A stretch of DNA of 64,000 nt from Myxococcaceae bacterium (GTDB lineage Bacteria; Myxococcota; Myxococcia; Myxococcales; Myxococcaceae). The translations under genes and the position numbers were made by a program. The notes beneath the pieces are model-generated. The model was not told the DNA's origin and did not search any database. It saw nothing but the letters and a program-made list of their open reading frames with translations. The DNA is taken from NCBI GenBank assembly GCA_019694575.1, contig JAIBBR010000007.1, forward strand, positions 1 through 64,000, written 5' to 3'. Positions 28,946 through 37,428 of this stretch are shown piece by piece (within the stretch, counting starts at the first letter, position 1; each line of letters begins with the position of its first letter).

Positions 28946-30523
28946 ATGATGTTGAAGAAGACTTTGGTGATGGCTGCGCTGCTGCTCACGAGCGCTTGTG
29001 ACCCGATGCAAATACGGCCTGGAAGTGACTTCAAAATCGAAGTCACTTCGGCATTGCCTATTGTGCTGTACCAACAGGTCGAACCCGTAGAGTTGAAATT
29101 CACGTTGACTGGTTGCAAAAACTTCGACGTCGCTATCGCCAACGGTGATGGCACCCACGTCGAAGAGCACCTGCTCGACGTCGAGCCGCTGTCAGACGGC
29201 AGCTACAAAGCGCGCGTCGACGTGGCATCGTTGGTGGGGGCCCAAAATCACTGCGCCTACGACGAAAAGCAACCGGCAAACCCAGCGCCGCAGCTCGTCG
29301 CCCACTGCAACGACGATGCAAGAATCACCAAAAGCGAGCTGATGAAGGTGCAGTACGTCGCTTCTTGGCGTTCGGTGTGGCGCAGCCCCTATGGACCGGC
29401 GCAAACCATTTTTCCCGGAGCTGCTTCCAATGATTTTTTCGCCGTCGGCAACGGTACGCTGACTGCGCAAACACTCGATGCTTCACACCAAGCGTCGGTG
29501 GTGGCTGCGGTGAGTCCCGTTGAGCCGCCGCTGCTCGCTCAACAAGACAACCACATTTATCTCTGGGTCGGTTGCCCCCTGCCGAGCACCAGCGCATGCG
29601 GAATTTCAGACCCCATTCCGTTCGGCCCCAGCGCCACTTTTCCACAAGGGGGCTCGTTGAGCGTCAGCACGTCATTTCTTCAGTCGTACGAGCGACGTGC
29701 ATCGGGTTCACTCGTCGCCGGTGCCGCGGTGTCGATACCTCTTTCGGCAAAGCATCTCGCATTCGAAAAGACCGGAAACCTGATGGTGCTCAGCCGAATC
29801 ACTCCCACGCTGTTGACGCGTGTCGCCTGGGACTCAATACCCACCACTCAAGCTTTTTCGAACGAGGCTAACGCCACCTCGTTCTCGCGCTTGGGTGACG
29901 GCTCGCTGGTCTTTGCCGCGCACGATGCGACCAACGAAAGCTTGGGCCGGCTGCGTAACTCTGACGGCACTTTGTTGGCGGAGCCGATGTTACCGGGCAC
30001 GGGCAAGGTCAATTTACTTGCTGTCGCACCGACGGCAGCAGACGACAATGTTCCGATGGCCCTGGTTCGCAATAAAGTGCTGTGGCTTGGCTCTGCGCGC
30101 GGCGAGTGGACGCAGCTTCAAACAGCTCTCTTGGCCGACACTGACGTAATGCAGCGAGAAAACCCCGGCGCTGAAACGTGGGGTGTGGCATGGCTCGACA
30201 CCGGCGTGGTGTTGTGGACAGAAAAGGCGGTTGAAGTCTTCGAGCTCGCTGCGCCACATGCCCGTCGCTATGTCTATGTTCCGACGGGGTATTCTGCCAG
30301 TGCCCAACAACCACCGCGCATCAAGGGCGTGACCTGTGTGGGAGACAGCCTTGCACTTACCATGGCGACGGGCATTCGGTTGCTCGCGACCGATGGCCAT
30401 TTGAAGGGCGGGGCAGACCCACTGCCCTGCGGTTTGACTCCTCCGTCACGCGCGGTGGCGTTTGACAAGAGCACCGTAGCGCTGCCTGCCGGCGAGTACA
30501 CGTATGTCTTCACCGTAAACTGA
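28946..30523 (+). CDS. Lipoprotein of unknown function
   Basis: Protein of 525 residues with a lipoprotein signal: Leu-Lys-Lys then TLVMAALLLTSAC, with the acylated Cys after LTSA. GAGGAA is five bases upstream of the ATG at 28946 (a second ATG follows at once). The mature protein is beta-rich with repeated hydrophobic strands, and a middle region (FAAHDATNESLGRL, VLWLGSARGEWTQLQ) may form a propeller-like fold. There is no recognisable catalytic motif. It lies 97 bp after the caspase gene on the same strand and could be part of the same regulon. It converges with the Rieske-reductase gene 21 bp away. Confidence 0.78.
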   Translation: MMLKKTLVMAALLLTSACDPMQIRPGSDFKIEVTSALPIVLYQQVEPVELKFTLTGCKNFDVAIANGDGTHVEEHLLDVEPLSDGSYKARVDVASLVGAQNHCAYDEKQPANPAPQLVAHCNDDARITKSELMKVQYVASWRSVWRSPYGPAQTIFPGAASNDFFAVGNGTLTAQTLDASHQASVVAAVSPVEPPLLAQQDNHIYLWVGCPLPSTSACGISDPIPFGPSATFPQGGSLSVSTSFLQSYERRASGSLVAGAAVSIPLSAKHLAFEKTGNLMVLSRITPTLLTRVAWDSIPTTQAFSNEANATSFSRLGDGSLVFAAHDATNESLGRLRNSDGTLLAEPMLPGTGKVNLLAVAPTAADDNVPMALVRNKVLWLGSARGEWTQLQTALLADTDVMQRENPGAETWGVAWLDTGVVLWTEKAVEVFELAAPHARRYVYVPTGYSASAQQPPRIKGVTCVGDSLALTMATGIRLLATDGHLKGGADPLPCGLTPPSRAVAFDKSTVALPAGEYTYVFTVN

Positions 30524-30543
30524 AGGCAGTGCGCGTTGACGAG

Positions 30544-32049
30544 CTACCCCTCTAACTGCTGTTCGTTCTCAAGGCTCGCTCGGTCTCGGCCCACGGTAAG
30601 CACCGCCAACACCCGGTCACCCTTCTTGTACCTCACCGTGGCGTCGCGTTTTTCAAGGCTCCCTCCCAGGTCCAGTGTGTCCCACGACTCGGCATGCCCC
30701 ACGTACGAGAGCGTCACGTCGTATTGCGTGGTCCAAAAAAACGGCGCCTGGTTGAAGGGCTGCTTCTTGCCCAAAATATTGCGCGCCACCGTCTGGCCCT
30801 GCCGCTGTGCCACCACCCAATGCTCGATGCGCACCGACTCGCCCGTGCGCGCGTCAGGGTAACGCGCGATGTCGCCCGCTGCGTAAACACCGGGCGCCGA
30901 CGTTTCTAAAAAAGCATTCACCTTCACGCCGCGGTCAACCGCGAGGCCGGCCTTTTCGGCCAAATCGAAAACGGGCCTCACGCCGACACCCAAAATAACC
31001 ATGTCTGTGGCAATGCGCTCGCCGTTTGAAAGCGTCACTTCCTTCGCGTCGATGGCGCTGGCGGTGAGCTTCAAATGAAAATTCACCCCGTGCTCTTCAT
31101 GCACCTTTTGCATCCACTCGCCGACGGGAGCCCCGAGCACCCGCTCGAAGGGCTTCGCTTCGGGCGCCACCACGTGCACTTCCAACCCGCGCGTACGCAG
31201 CGACGCCGCCACTTCGAGGCCAATGAAGCTGGCGCCCAAAATCACCGCGGTTTTCGCCTTGCCCACCACACCTAAAATCGCTTTGCAGTCGGTCAATGTG
31301 CGCAACACGAAGACATGCGGCAAATCAGCGCCAGGTATGGGCAGGCGAATCGGCTCGGCACCGGTAGCGAGCACCAGCGCTCCGTACCCGACGGTTGAAC
31401 CGTCGTTCAGTTGCACACTCTTCGCGCGGGTATCAATCGACGCCACGCGGGTGCTGGTGCGCAGGGTGATGTTTTTCTCTTGGTAAAAATCTTCACCGCG
31501 CAAGGGCAGCCATTCTTCGGGGGCGTTGCCGGCCAAATAGTCTTTCGAAAGGTTCGGCCTGTCGACTGGCACTGACGTGTCGGCCGAGAGCACGGTGATG
31601 TTGCCCGTGTAGCCTTCATTGCGCAGTGTTTCCGCGGCGCTGTTGCCGGCGGCGCCTCCACCCACAATCACCACCGAGGGCGGCCCGGCCTGTGGCTTCA
31701 CCGCCGGCGTCGCTTTCTTGCCCGTGACGCGCACCTGGCCGCCCTTTTCTTCGAGCGCGTAGCAGCCCAACGGGTTGAGCGCGGGGGCACCCACCGCGGC
31801 TCCGGTGCGCACGTCGAAGCGCGCGTGGTGCCAGGGGCAACGCACGGTGTGGCCCACTTGCAGCCCTTCGGCCAGTGGCCCGCTGTAATGCGTGCAGGTG
31901 GCGCTCACCGCAAAGAGCTGCCCTTCACTGCGCACTACCAACACGGCTTCACCTTGTGCGTGGCCGAGCAACGGTTTGCCTTCAGCGACGCTCGCGGCGT
32001 CGATGCCTTGGCTCAAATCAGGTCCTGACAGCGGTGCGGCGTTTCCCAT
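30544..32049 (-). CDS. Rieske-fused FAD-dependent reductase (AIF/ferredoxin reductase type)
   Basis: Protein of 501 residues. Residues 1-110 form a Rieske [2Fe-2S] domain, with ligand motifs CTHYSG and CPWHHA. The rest is a two-dinucleotide-binding-domain reductase: FAD motif VIVGGGAAGNSAAE, NAD motif AVILGASFIGLE and the C-terminal GVYAAGDIARYP. This fusion resembles AIFM3-like and ring-dioxygenase-associated reductases. The electron acceptor is unknown; NAD(P)H oxidation through FAD to the iron-sulfur cluster is expected. No dioxygenase subunits are nearby. Confidence 0.92.
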   Translation of the reverse strand: MGNAAPLSGPDLSQGIDAASVAEGKPLLGHAQGEAVLVVRSEGQLFAVSATCTHYSGPLAEGLQVGHTVRCPWHHARFDVRTGAAVGAPALNPLGCYALEEKGGQVRVTGKKATPAVKPQAGPPSVVIVGGGAAGNSAAETLRNEGYTGNITVLSADTSVPVDRPNLSKDYLAGNAPEEWLPLRGEDFYQEKNITLRTSTRVASIDTRAKSVQLNDGSTVGYGALVLATGAEPIRLPIPGADLPHVFVLRTLTDCKAILGVVGKAKTAVILGASFIGLEVAASLRTRGLEVHVVAPEAKPFERVLGAPVGEWMQKVHEEHGVNFHLKLTASAIDAKEVTLSNGERIATDMVILGVGVRPVFDLAEKAGLAVDRGVKVNAFLETSAPGVYAAGDIARYPDARTGESVRIEHWVVAQRQGQTVARNILGKKQPFNQAPFFWTTQYDVTLSYVGHAESWDTLDLGGSLEKRDATVRYKKGDRVLAVLTVGRDRASLENEQQLEG

Positions 32050-32175
32050 GGAGCCCCTCGCGAGATGAAAACAACGCTTCGAAAAATGAAATTGGTTGAA
32101 CAGAAACCGGCTGGCATGCGTTAGACGCGCGTACGGTAACGACGTGACAAGGTGAAGACCAGGTAATCAATTTGT

Positions 32176-32191
32176 TGGCCTGTGCCGTGCA
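32176..32191 (+). promoter_or_regulatory. Candidate sigma-54 (-24/-12) promoter
   Basis: The sequence TGGCCTGTGCCGTGCA matches the -24/-12 consensus with correct GG-to-GC spacing; differences are at the A of GGCA and at one T before GC. It points to the lipoprotein gene, whose start codon (32246) is 55 bases downstream of the element. Match is partial, so confidence is low. Confidence 0.35.
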
Positions 32192-32245
32192 TTCTTAGAA
32201 GATGCGCCGCGAATTTGGAGCATTCAACTCATGGAGGGAGTACCG

Positions 32246-33253
32246 ATGAAGCTGCATCGTTTTTTACTGCCGTTCGCTGCATTGACACTGGGAGCGCTTA
32301 GCGCGTGTGGTTCGCTGGGTGGAGAAAATGACGGTGGCCGCACAGACGGTGGCTTAGCGGGGGCGTGTAGCGCTGACTCACAATGCGCCACTGGCGAAAT
32401 TTGCCACCCCACCGCGAAAATCTGCGCCAAGACGTGCATGTCGTCTTCTGACTGCCCGAGCTCGGCAAAAACATGCGACCTGCCCGTGGGCAACGCCGAC
32501 GGAGGCACCACCAAGGTTTGCCAATGCTCCACCACGCAGCTGTGCAACGGCGGTGCAATGGGTGACCTGGTGTGCGCGACCTACGACAAAGTGTGTGTCG
32601 GCAAGTGCACGGGCAATACCGACTGCCCCTCTGGCCGCACCTGCGATACGGCGACCGGCCAATGCAATGCGTCGATGATGACCGAGACCTGTACTTTCGG
32701 TAGCTGCACCGGCGGCAAAGTGTGTGACTTGGTTACCAGCACCTGCAAAGCCCCGGCGACCTGCGTCACCGCCAATGCGCAACCCGACGTCTGCGGCTAC
32801 GCGGGGTACTGCAACGCCGGCACCTGCTCTGAGATTTCGGCACCCACCTGCAGCAACTTCCCCTCCAACGCCGCCGCGCGCTCGTGGAACCCGGCGACCC
32901 AGCAAGGGCCGGTCATCTATTCCATCACCAAGCTCGCCTTCACCGTCGACAACACGTTCTGCTGCGGCGCGGGCATGACCTGCGCGGTCAACAAGCGTGC
33001 CAAAGTGCACGTGCAGGCGTACCACCCGGGCGGCTTGTTGCTCGGCCAGACGATGCAACCCAGCCTGCAGAATTACCGCGAAGACATGACGTCTATTGCT
33101 ATCGCCGCGACTCAAATTCAAAGCTACATGTCGTCAAACAGCGGCAAGAATGCCAGCTTCGATGTGAACTTCTGCACTGCTACCGCCAACGCTTCGCTCA
33201 CCATTGCCCTGACGTACGATAACGGCAACGGTGCGTGCTTCACCTTGAATTAA
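32246..33253 (+). CDS. Cys-rich lipoprotein
   Basis: Protein of 335 residues with a lipoprotein signal (LHRFLLPFAALTLGALSAC), a Gly/Asp linker and many Cys spaced as in Cys-rich repeats (CSADSQCATGEICHPTAKIC, CTGNTDCPSGRTCDTATGQC, CSNFPS). The latter part has fewer Cys (CCGAGMTC, DVNFC). Binding of ligands or scaffold roles are possible; I see no catalytic motif. GGAGGGAG five bases before the ATG defines the start. It may be transcribed from the -24/-12-like element upstream and is followed after 14 bases by the MORN-like gene. Confidence 0.83.
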   Translation: MKLHRFLLPFAALTLGALSACGSLGGENDGGRTDGGLAGACSADSQCATGEICHPTAKICAKTCMSSSDCPSSAKTCDLPVGNADGGTTKVCQCSTTQLCNGGAMGDLVCATYDKVCVGKCTGNTDCPSGRTCDTATGQCNASMMTETCTFGSCTGGKVCDLVTSTCKAPATCVTANAQPDVCGYAGYCNAGTCSEISAPTCSNFPSNAAARSWNPATQQGPVIYSITKLAFTVDNTFCCGAGMTCAVNKRAKVHVQAYHPGGLLLGQTMQPSLQNYREDMTSIAIAATQIQSYMSSNSGKNASFDVNFCTATANASLTIALTYDNGNGACFTLN

Positions 33254-33267
33254 AAGGAGACCCAACG

Positions 33268-33765
33268 ATGAATCGCTCAATTCTTTCTGCATTGGCTGTT
33301 TCACTGGTGAGTACGGGGGCGCTCGCTGCTGATGTCGCGGCTCCGTCACGGTCTGTCGTGGCGAAGCGCGTCGCCGTGGTGCTGCAATGCCCGGCAGGCG
33401 CTCGCCAAATCACCACGCCAGAAGAGGCGTACTGCTCCAAAGGCAGCGGCGCAGGCAACGAGACCTTGAATGGCCCGTTCGTCGAAATGCACGCCAACGG
33501 CGTCAAGGCGGCCGAAGGCAATTACGTCGAGGGCAACCGAGACGGCCATTGGGTCTACTATGACGAGAGTGGCAAGAAGCGCGGCGAGATTGATTTCAAA
33601 GGCGACCACTTTCACGGCCGTCGCGTGGTGTTCGCCGCCGACGGCAAGTTACAAGTCGAAGAGCAATGGGTCATGGGCAAGCGCCAGGGAGCGTCAAAGT
33701 CGTACGACGCTGACGGCAAGGTCACCATCACGCAGTTCAAAGATGACTTGGCTGTCGCCCAGTAA
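33268..33765 (+). CDS. Exported MORN-repeat-variant protein
   Basis: Protein of 165 residues with a signal peptide (NRSILSALAVSLVSTGALA). The mature part has about four short MORN-like repeats: GPFVEMHANGVKAAEGNY, GHWVYYDESGKKRGEIDF, GRRVVFAADGKLQVEEQW and GASKSYDADGKVTITQF. Proteins with this repeat are often annotated as YwqK-type antitoxins, but without a toxin partner that label is not supported here. AAGGAG eight bases upstream of ATG 33268 fits. The gene is probably cotranscribed with the Cys-rich lipoprotein. Confidence 0.82.
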   Translation: MNRSILSALAVSLVSTGALAADVAAPSRSVVAKRVAVVLQCPAGARQITTPEEAYCSKGSGAGNETLNGPFVEMHANGVKAAEGNYVEGNRDGHWVYYDESGKKRGEIDFKGDHFHGRRVVFAADGKLQVEEQWVMGKRQGASKSYDADGKVTITQFKDDLAVAQ

Positions 33766-33786
33766 CGCTTAAAGAAACGTTCAAAG

Positions 33787-33818
33787 CGAGGTGGCTTGCC
33801 CAATGGTGAGCCACCTCG
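33787..33818. terminator. Strong shared hairpin terminator
   Basis: CGAGGTGGCT pairs perfectly with AGCCACCTCG around a 12-base loop, followed on the plus strand by TCTTGT. It lies between the converging MORN-like and DUF218 genes and probably ends both transcripts. Confidence 0.7.
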
Positions 33819-33833
33819 TCTTGTATGCGCGTG

Positions 33834-34373
33834 TTAGCGCGAGAACAGCGCGTCTTTGACCAAGGCGGCGAGCTCGCGCATGCGCCACCAGGTGCGTGAC
33901 GGCGCTGACCGCGTGTTCCACGGGCGGGGTGACGGAGCGGGCACTACCTCAAAGCCTGCTCGCGTAAAGAGCCACCGGGCTCGCGGCATGTGGTACCCGT
34001 CGGTGACGAGCAAAATCTTTTTCACCGGACGGTCTGCCAACAGGCGGGCGGTGAAGCGGGCGTTTTCATGGGTAGAACGGCTGCGCTCTTCACACAGGCA
34101 TGCAGCGGGTGAAACTTTTTCAGCCACGGCCAATGCGCGCGCGACCGAGGCTTCACTGGGCCGGCCTTTGGGGGCGCCTCCGCTGAAGACGAGCAGTGGT
34201 GCGGCCTGGGCATGAAACAGCATCACGGCATGGGCCACCCGGAAGCGAAGCGAAAGACAGGCCTCGCCCGTCGCGCTCACCTTGGCACCCAGCACCACAA
34301 TGGCATCGGCCGTCTGCACATGCGCAGGTGTATAACGGCGCAGCCGGGGTGGTAAGCGCGCGGTAGAGGCCAT
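33834..34373 (-). CDS. YdcF/DUF218-family protein
   Basis: Protein of 179 residues with the DUF218 pattern: DAIVVLGAKVSATGEACLSLRF, LLVFSGGAPKGRPSEA, ILLVTDGYHMPRARWLF. Family members bind nucleotide-linked or SAM-like ligands, but roles are poorly defined. The chosen ATG (34373) starts after the 5' end of the divergent YCII gene; an in-frame start 18 codons upstream would overlap it. No ribosome site is strong. N-terminal hydrophobicity is low, so I do not call a signal peptide. Confidence 0.78.
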   Translation of the reverse strand: MASTARLPPRLRRYTPAHVQTADAIVVLGAKVSATGEACLSLRFRVAHAVMLFHAQAAPLLVFSGGAPKGRPSEASVARALAVAEKVSPAACLCEERSRSTHENARFTARLLADRPVKKILLVTDGYHMPRARWLFTRAGFEVVPAPSPRPWNTRSAPSRTWWRMRELAALVKDALFSR

Positions 34374-34416
34374 AAAGGCGTGGGCTCGTTCGACGAAGCA
34401 CCAAAGGAGAAAACAC

Positions 34417-34827
34417 ATGCGCTTCATGATGCTGATGATTCCCCAAGGCTATGACAAAGCGGGGGCTGAAGCCCGGCCGACCGCCGAAGCCATTGCCGAG
34501 ATGACCCAGTACAACGAAGCGCTCACCAAGGCGGGTGTGCTGCTCGCGCTCGACGGTTTGCACCCCCAGGCGTCGTCGACGCGACTTACCTTCAATAACA
34601 AGAAAGCCCACGTGAAAGACGGGCCTTTCGCCGAGGCGAAAGAAGCGATCGGCGGCTACTGGATGATTCAGGTGAAGTCGAAAGAAGAAGCGGTGCAGTG
34701 GGCATCGCGTTGCCCCGCGGGTGATGGCGACACCATCGAAGTTCGCCAGGTCTTCGAAATGACCGACTTCGCTGAAGTGCCGCAAATCTCGCCCGAGCTG
34801 AGCAAAATCGGCGCGCGCCAGTCGTAA
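34417..34827 (+). CDS. YCII-related domain protein
   Basis: Protein of 136 residues with the YCII/DGPF fold: MRFMMLMIPQGYD at the start and KDGPFAEAKEAIGGYW in the middle, the DGPF signature. YCII proteins include dehydratase- and oxygenase-like enzymes and regulatory partners of ECF41-type sigma factors; no such sigma factor is adjacent here. AAAGGAG eight bases upstream defines the ATG. It is divergent from the DUF218 gene and followed after 110 bases by the BNR-repeat gene. Confidence 0.9.
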   Translation: MRFMMLMIPQGYDKAGAEARPTAEAIAEMTQYNEALTKAGVLLALDGLHPQASSTRLTFNNKKAHVKDGPFAEAKEAIGGYWMIQVKSKEEAVQWASRCPAGDGDTIEVRQVFEMTDFAEVPQISPELSKIGARQS

Positions 34828-34937
34828 TTTTCGGTTTGAAAGGCGCTGTCGCTCACGCACAACACGCGCAAACAAGAGCTGTTGCGCAAGCGCGCGGCTG
34901 AATGCAGCATGCTTTCAAACGAAAGGAATTGAACGCC

Positions 34938-36143
34938 ATGGCCGTGAAGAAAAAGAAACCCACTGCCCTCAAACGCAAGCGCCCTGCGGCTGCCCGCGCC
35001 CAGAAGTCGAACCAGCCCGTGTTGGTGATGGTGGCGACCCGCAAAGGCGCTTGGTTTTTACGCAGCGACGCCGCGCGAAAAAACTGGCGCATCGAAGGGC
35101 CACACTTTCTAGGCAACATCATCAACCACGTGGTGTTGGACCCTCGCGACGGCAAGACGCTGCTCGCCGCCGCCAGCACGGGGCACCTGGGGCCCACGCT
35201 CTTTCGGTCGACCAACGGCGGCCGCACCTGGAAAGAGGCGTCGAAGCCGCCCGCGTTTGCCAAAGCACCTGAAGGCGAAAAAGGCCGCTCGGTGAATCAC
35301 ACGTTTTGGCTGGTGCCATGCCACGCCAACGAGCCCAATGCCTGGTACGCGGGCACGTCTCCGCAAGGGCTGTTTCGCTCTGACGACGGCGGCGACACGT
35401 GGCACGGTGTGAGCGGCCTCAACGACAACCTCGAGTACCGAAAGTACATGGGCTCGGAACAAGACGGCACGCCTGACGGCCCGAAAATGCACTCGGTGAT
35501 TGTCGACCCCAGAGACCCGAAACATCTCTACTTTGGCATGTCGAGTGGTGGTGTGCACGAGTCGCTCGATGGCGGCAAGACGTGGTCGCCCCTGGTGAAC
35601 GGCATGGAAGTGGTCGAAGGTTTCGACGCGTCAAACATCATGTTTCATGACCCGCATTGCGTGCGCATGTGCCCCAGTAACCCCGACCGCCTCTACCAGC
35701 AGAACCACTGTGGCATTTACCGGTTGGACCGGCCGGGCACCCAGTGGGAGCGGGTCGGTAACAACATGCCCAAGGCGGTGGGAGACGTCGGTTTTCCCAT
35801 GGTGGTGCACCCGCGTGACGAAGACACCGCGTGGGTTTTTCCGATGGACGGGCAAACCGTGTGGCCGCGTACCAGCCCCAATGGTCGGCCGAGCACGTAC
35901 GTCACCAAAGATGCCGGCATGACTTGGCAACGGCTCGACGCCGGCATGCCGCGCGAGCAAGCATGGTGGACCGTGAAGCGCCAAGCGATGACGTCAGACG
36001 CGAAAGACCCGGTGGGTTTGTATTTTGGCACCACCAGCGGCGAGCTGTGGGCAAGCCGCGACGAGGGCAAAAAATGGTCGTGCATTGCTCGGCATTTGCC
36101 TGAAATTTACGCTGTCGAAGCGGCAGTCGCTTTAGAGCGATGA
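34938..36143 (+). CDS. BNR/sialidase-like beta-propeller protein
   Basis: Protein of 401 residues with a basic N-terminus (VKKKKPTALKRKRP) and at least five BNR/Asp-box motifs: STNGGRTW, SDDGGDTW, SLDGGKTW, TKDAGMTW and SRDEGKKW. Such motifs occur in sialidase-fold and VPS10-type propellers; most relatives are not proven glycosidases. A conserved stretch VLVMVATRKGAWF begins the propeller. No signal peptide is visible, so it is probably cytoplasmic. Its stop overlaps the start of the MoaD/ThiS-like gene (ATGA), which makes functional pairing likely. ATG 34938 chosen with AAAGGAA upstream. Confidence 0.85.
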   Translation: MAVKKKKPTALKRKRPAAARAQKSNQPVLVMVATRKGAWFLRSDAARKNWRIEGPHFLGNIINHVVLDPRDGKTLLAAASTGHLGPTLFRSTNGGRTWKEASKPPAFAKAPEGEKGRSVNHTFWLVPCHANEPNAWYAGTSPQGLFRSDDGGDTWHGVSGLNDNLEYRKYMGSEQDGTPDGPKMHSVIVDPRDPKHLYFGMSSGGVHESLDGGKTWSPLVNGMEVVEGFDASNIMFHDPHCVRMCPSNPDRLYQQNHCGIYRLDRPGTQWERVGNNMPKAVGDVGFPMVVHPRDEDTAWVFPMDGQTVWPRTSPNGRPSTYVTKDAGMTWQRLDAGMPREQAWWTVKRQAMTSDAKDPVGLYFGTTSGELWASRDEGKKWSCIARHLPEIYAVEAAVALER

Positions 36144-36400
36144 AGGTGCTGATACCGAGCCCCTTGTTTTCGTACACCGCGGGCAAGAGCGCCGTCGACG
36201 CGTACGGGGCCACGTTGTCGGCCGTGCTGGCTGATTTGGAGCGCCAGTTTGCCGGTATTCGTTTTCGCATTGTTGACGAGCAAGAGCGCATGCGGCCGCA
36301 CATGCGCTTTTTCATCAATGGTGAGCAGACATTTGATTTGCGGCAACCATTGCACCCGACTGATTCGATACAAATCGTTCAGGCGCTGAGCGGCGGTTGA
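36140..36400 (+). CDS. MoaD/ThiS-family (beta-grasp) protein
   Basis: Protein of 86 residues with the beta-grasp pattern of MoaD/ThiS: VLIPSPLFSYTAG, hydrophobic ADLERQF, and the C-terminus IVQALSGG ending in the Gly-Gly needed for adenylation and thiocarboxylation in this family. The length is normal. It overlaps the BNR gene by four bases. No E1-like (MoeB/ThiF) enzyme is nearby, so its activating partner must be elsewhere or it acts non-enzymatically. A strong hairpin (36412-36445) follows. Confidence 0.88.
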   Translation: MKVLIPSPLFSYTAGKSAVDAYGATLSAVLADLERQFAGIRFRIVDEQERMRPHMRFFINGEQTFDLRQPLHPTDSIQIVQALSGG

Positions 36401-36411
36401 AAGAGACGCAG

Positions 36412-36445
36412 CCACCGGGCCACCCATGCTGAAGGGGCCCGGTGG
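36412..36445 (+). terminator. Hairpin terminator after the MoaD-like gene
   Basis: CCACCGGGCC pairs with GGCCCGGTGG around a 14-base loop, followed by TTTCGGTT. It lies 12 bases past the stop at 36400 and before the convergent KGG gene. Confidence 0.65.
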
Positions 36446-36467
36446 TTTCGGTTCGGCGTCGGCAGGC

Positions 36468-37388
36468 TTAGTGCGTAGAGCGTGAACGGCCGCTGGCGAG
36501 GCCGCCTTTGCGAGCGATGCGTCGCTGCTCTTGCGGGTCCATCGCGGCGAAGCCACGACGGCTTGAGCCTCGTTGCGTTGTCGCGCGGTGACCGTGCCCG
36601 TTGCCATTCGAGCCGCGGCCGCTGCCAGAGCGTGAACGCCCGTCATCATCTTCATGACGCGAGCGCCCACTGGCGAGCCCTCCTCTGCGAGCAATTTCGC
36701 GTTGCTCTTGGGGGTCCATCGCGGCGAAGCCACGACGGCGGTTGCCACCGCCCCGACGGTCGTCATCGTCGTCTTCATCATCATCGCGAGAACGGCTTTC
36801 GCCCATGCTGCTCCGGTGGCCTCTACGGTCATCGTCGTCGTCTTCATCGTCGTTGCGGCGCGAACGGCCGCTGGCTTCGCCACCCCTGCGAGCGATGTCG
36901 CGCTGCTCTTCGGGGTCCATCGAGGCGAAGCCCCGGTGACTCGAGCCACCGCGCCTGTCGTAGTCATCATCATCGTCGTCTTCATTGCGGCGCGAACGGC
37001 CGCTGGCTTCGCCACCCCTGCGAGCGATGTCGCGCTGCTCTTCGGGGTCCATCGAGGCGAAGCCCCGCCGGCTCGAGCCACCCCGGTCATCGTCGTCTTC
37101 TTCTTCGTAGCGACGGCTCGAACGAGCGCTGCGGTCGTCATCATCGTCTTCGCCGCGACGTGAACGGCCGCTCATTTCACCACCGCGCCTCGAAATTTCG
37201 CGCTGCTCATCGCGGTCCATCGAGGCGAAGCCGCGTCGGCTTGAGCCACCCCGGTCATCGTCTTCGTCTTCATCTTCATCGTCGTAATCTTCGTCTTCAT
37301 CGCGGCGTGACGAGCGGTAATACCTGTCGTCGTCTTGTTGTTGCGAGCCGCGGCTGCGCCAGTCGTTCTGTGTCGTTTCATGTCTCAT
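36468..37388 (-). CDS. Five-repeat KGG-motif stress protein
   Basis: Protein of 306 residues made of five copies of a KGG-type motif, RGFASMDPEEQRDIARRGG or close variants, separated by acidic/Arg/Ser linkers (DDDDD runs). KGG-domain proteins are small hydrophilic stress proteins related to plant Em/LEA proteins; the usual form has one to three copies. No structural domain beyond this is seen. The central pair of repeats is encoded by an 83-bp exact duplication. AGAGG lies 11 bases before the ATG at 37388. It follows the membrane protein gene by 40 bases, forming a two-gene unit. Confidence 0.9.
   Translation of the reverse strand: MRHETTQNDWRSRGSQQQDDDRYYRSSRRDEDEDYDDEDEDEDDDRGGSSRRGFASMDRDEQREISRRGGEMSGRSRRGEDDDDDRSARSSRRYEEEDDDDRGGSSRRGFASMDPEEQRDIARRGGEASGRSRRNEDDDDDDYDRRGGSSHRGFASMDPEEQRDIARRGGEASGRSRRNDDEDDDDDRRGHRSSMGESRSRDDDEDDDDDRRGGGNRRRGFAAMDPQEQREIARRGGLASGRSRHEDDDGRSRSGSGRGSNGNGHGHRATTQRGSSRRGFAAMDPQEQRRIARKGGLASGRSRSTH
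36853..36935. repeat. 83-bp direct repeat, copy 1 (inside KGG gene)
   Basis: Identical to 36985-37067, offset by 132 bp, which is 44 codons, so the reading frame is kept. It reflects recent duplication of one KGG unit. Confidence 0.9.
36985..37067. repeat. 83-bp direct repeat, copy 2 (inside KGG gene)
   Basis: Second copy of the exact repeat at 36853-36935; both encode the same KGG motif plus linker. Confidence 0.9.
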
Positions 37389-37428
37389 GACGAAATGCCT
37401 CTTTCATGTGCTCGTTGTGCGTGAAGGG

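Noticed and set aside
33268-33765. MORN-variant protein as antitoxin of a toxin-antitoxin pair
   Set aside because: It has a signal peptide and no adjacent toxin-like gene.
36468-37388. Regularly spaced repeats that could look like a CRISPR array
   Set aside because: The repeats are in frame, of coding character, imperfect, longer than 80 bp, and encode the KGG motif.
36482-37390. Long plus-strand open frame of about 300 codons antisense to the KGG gene, plus another minus-strand frame at 36107-37144
   Set aside because: Both are low-complexity reflections of the repeated Arg/Asp/Gly codons of the KGG gene in other frames and lack ribosome sites.
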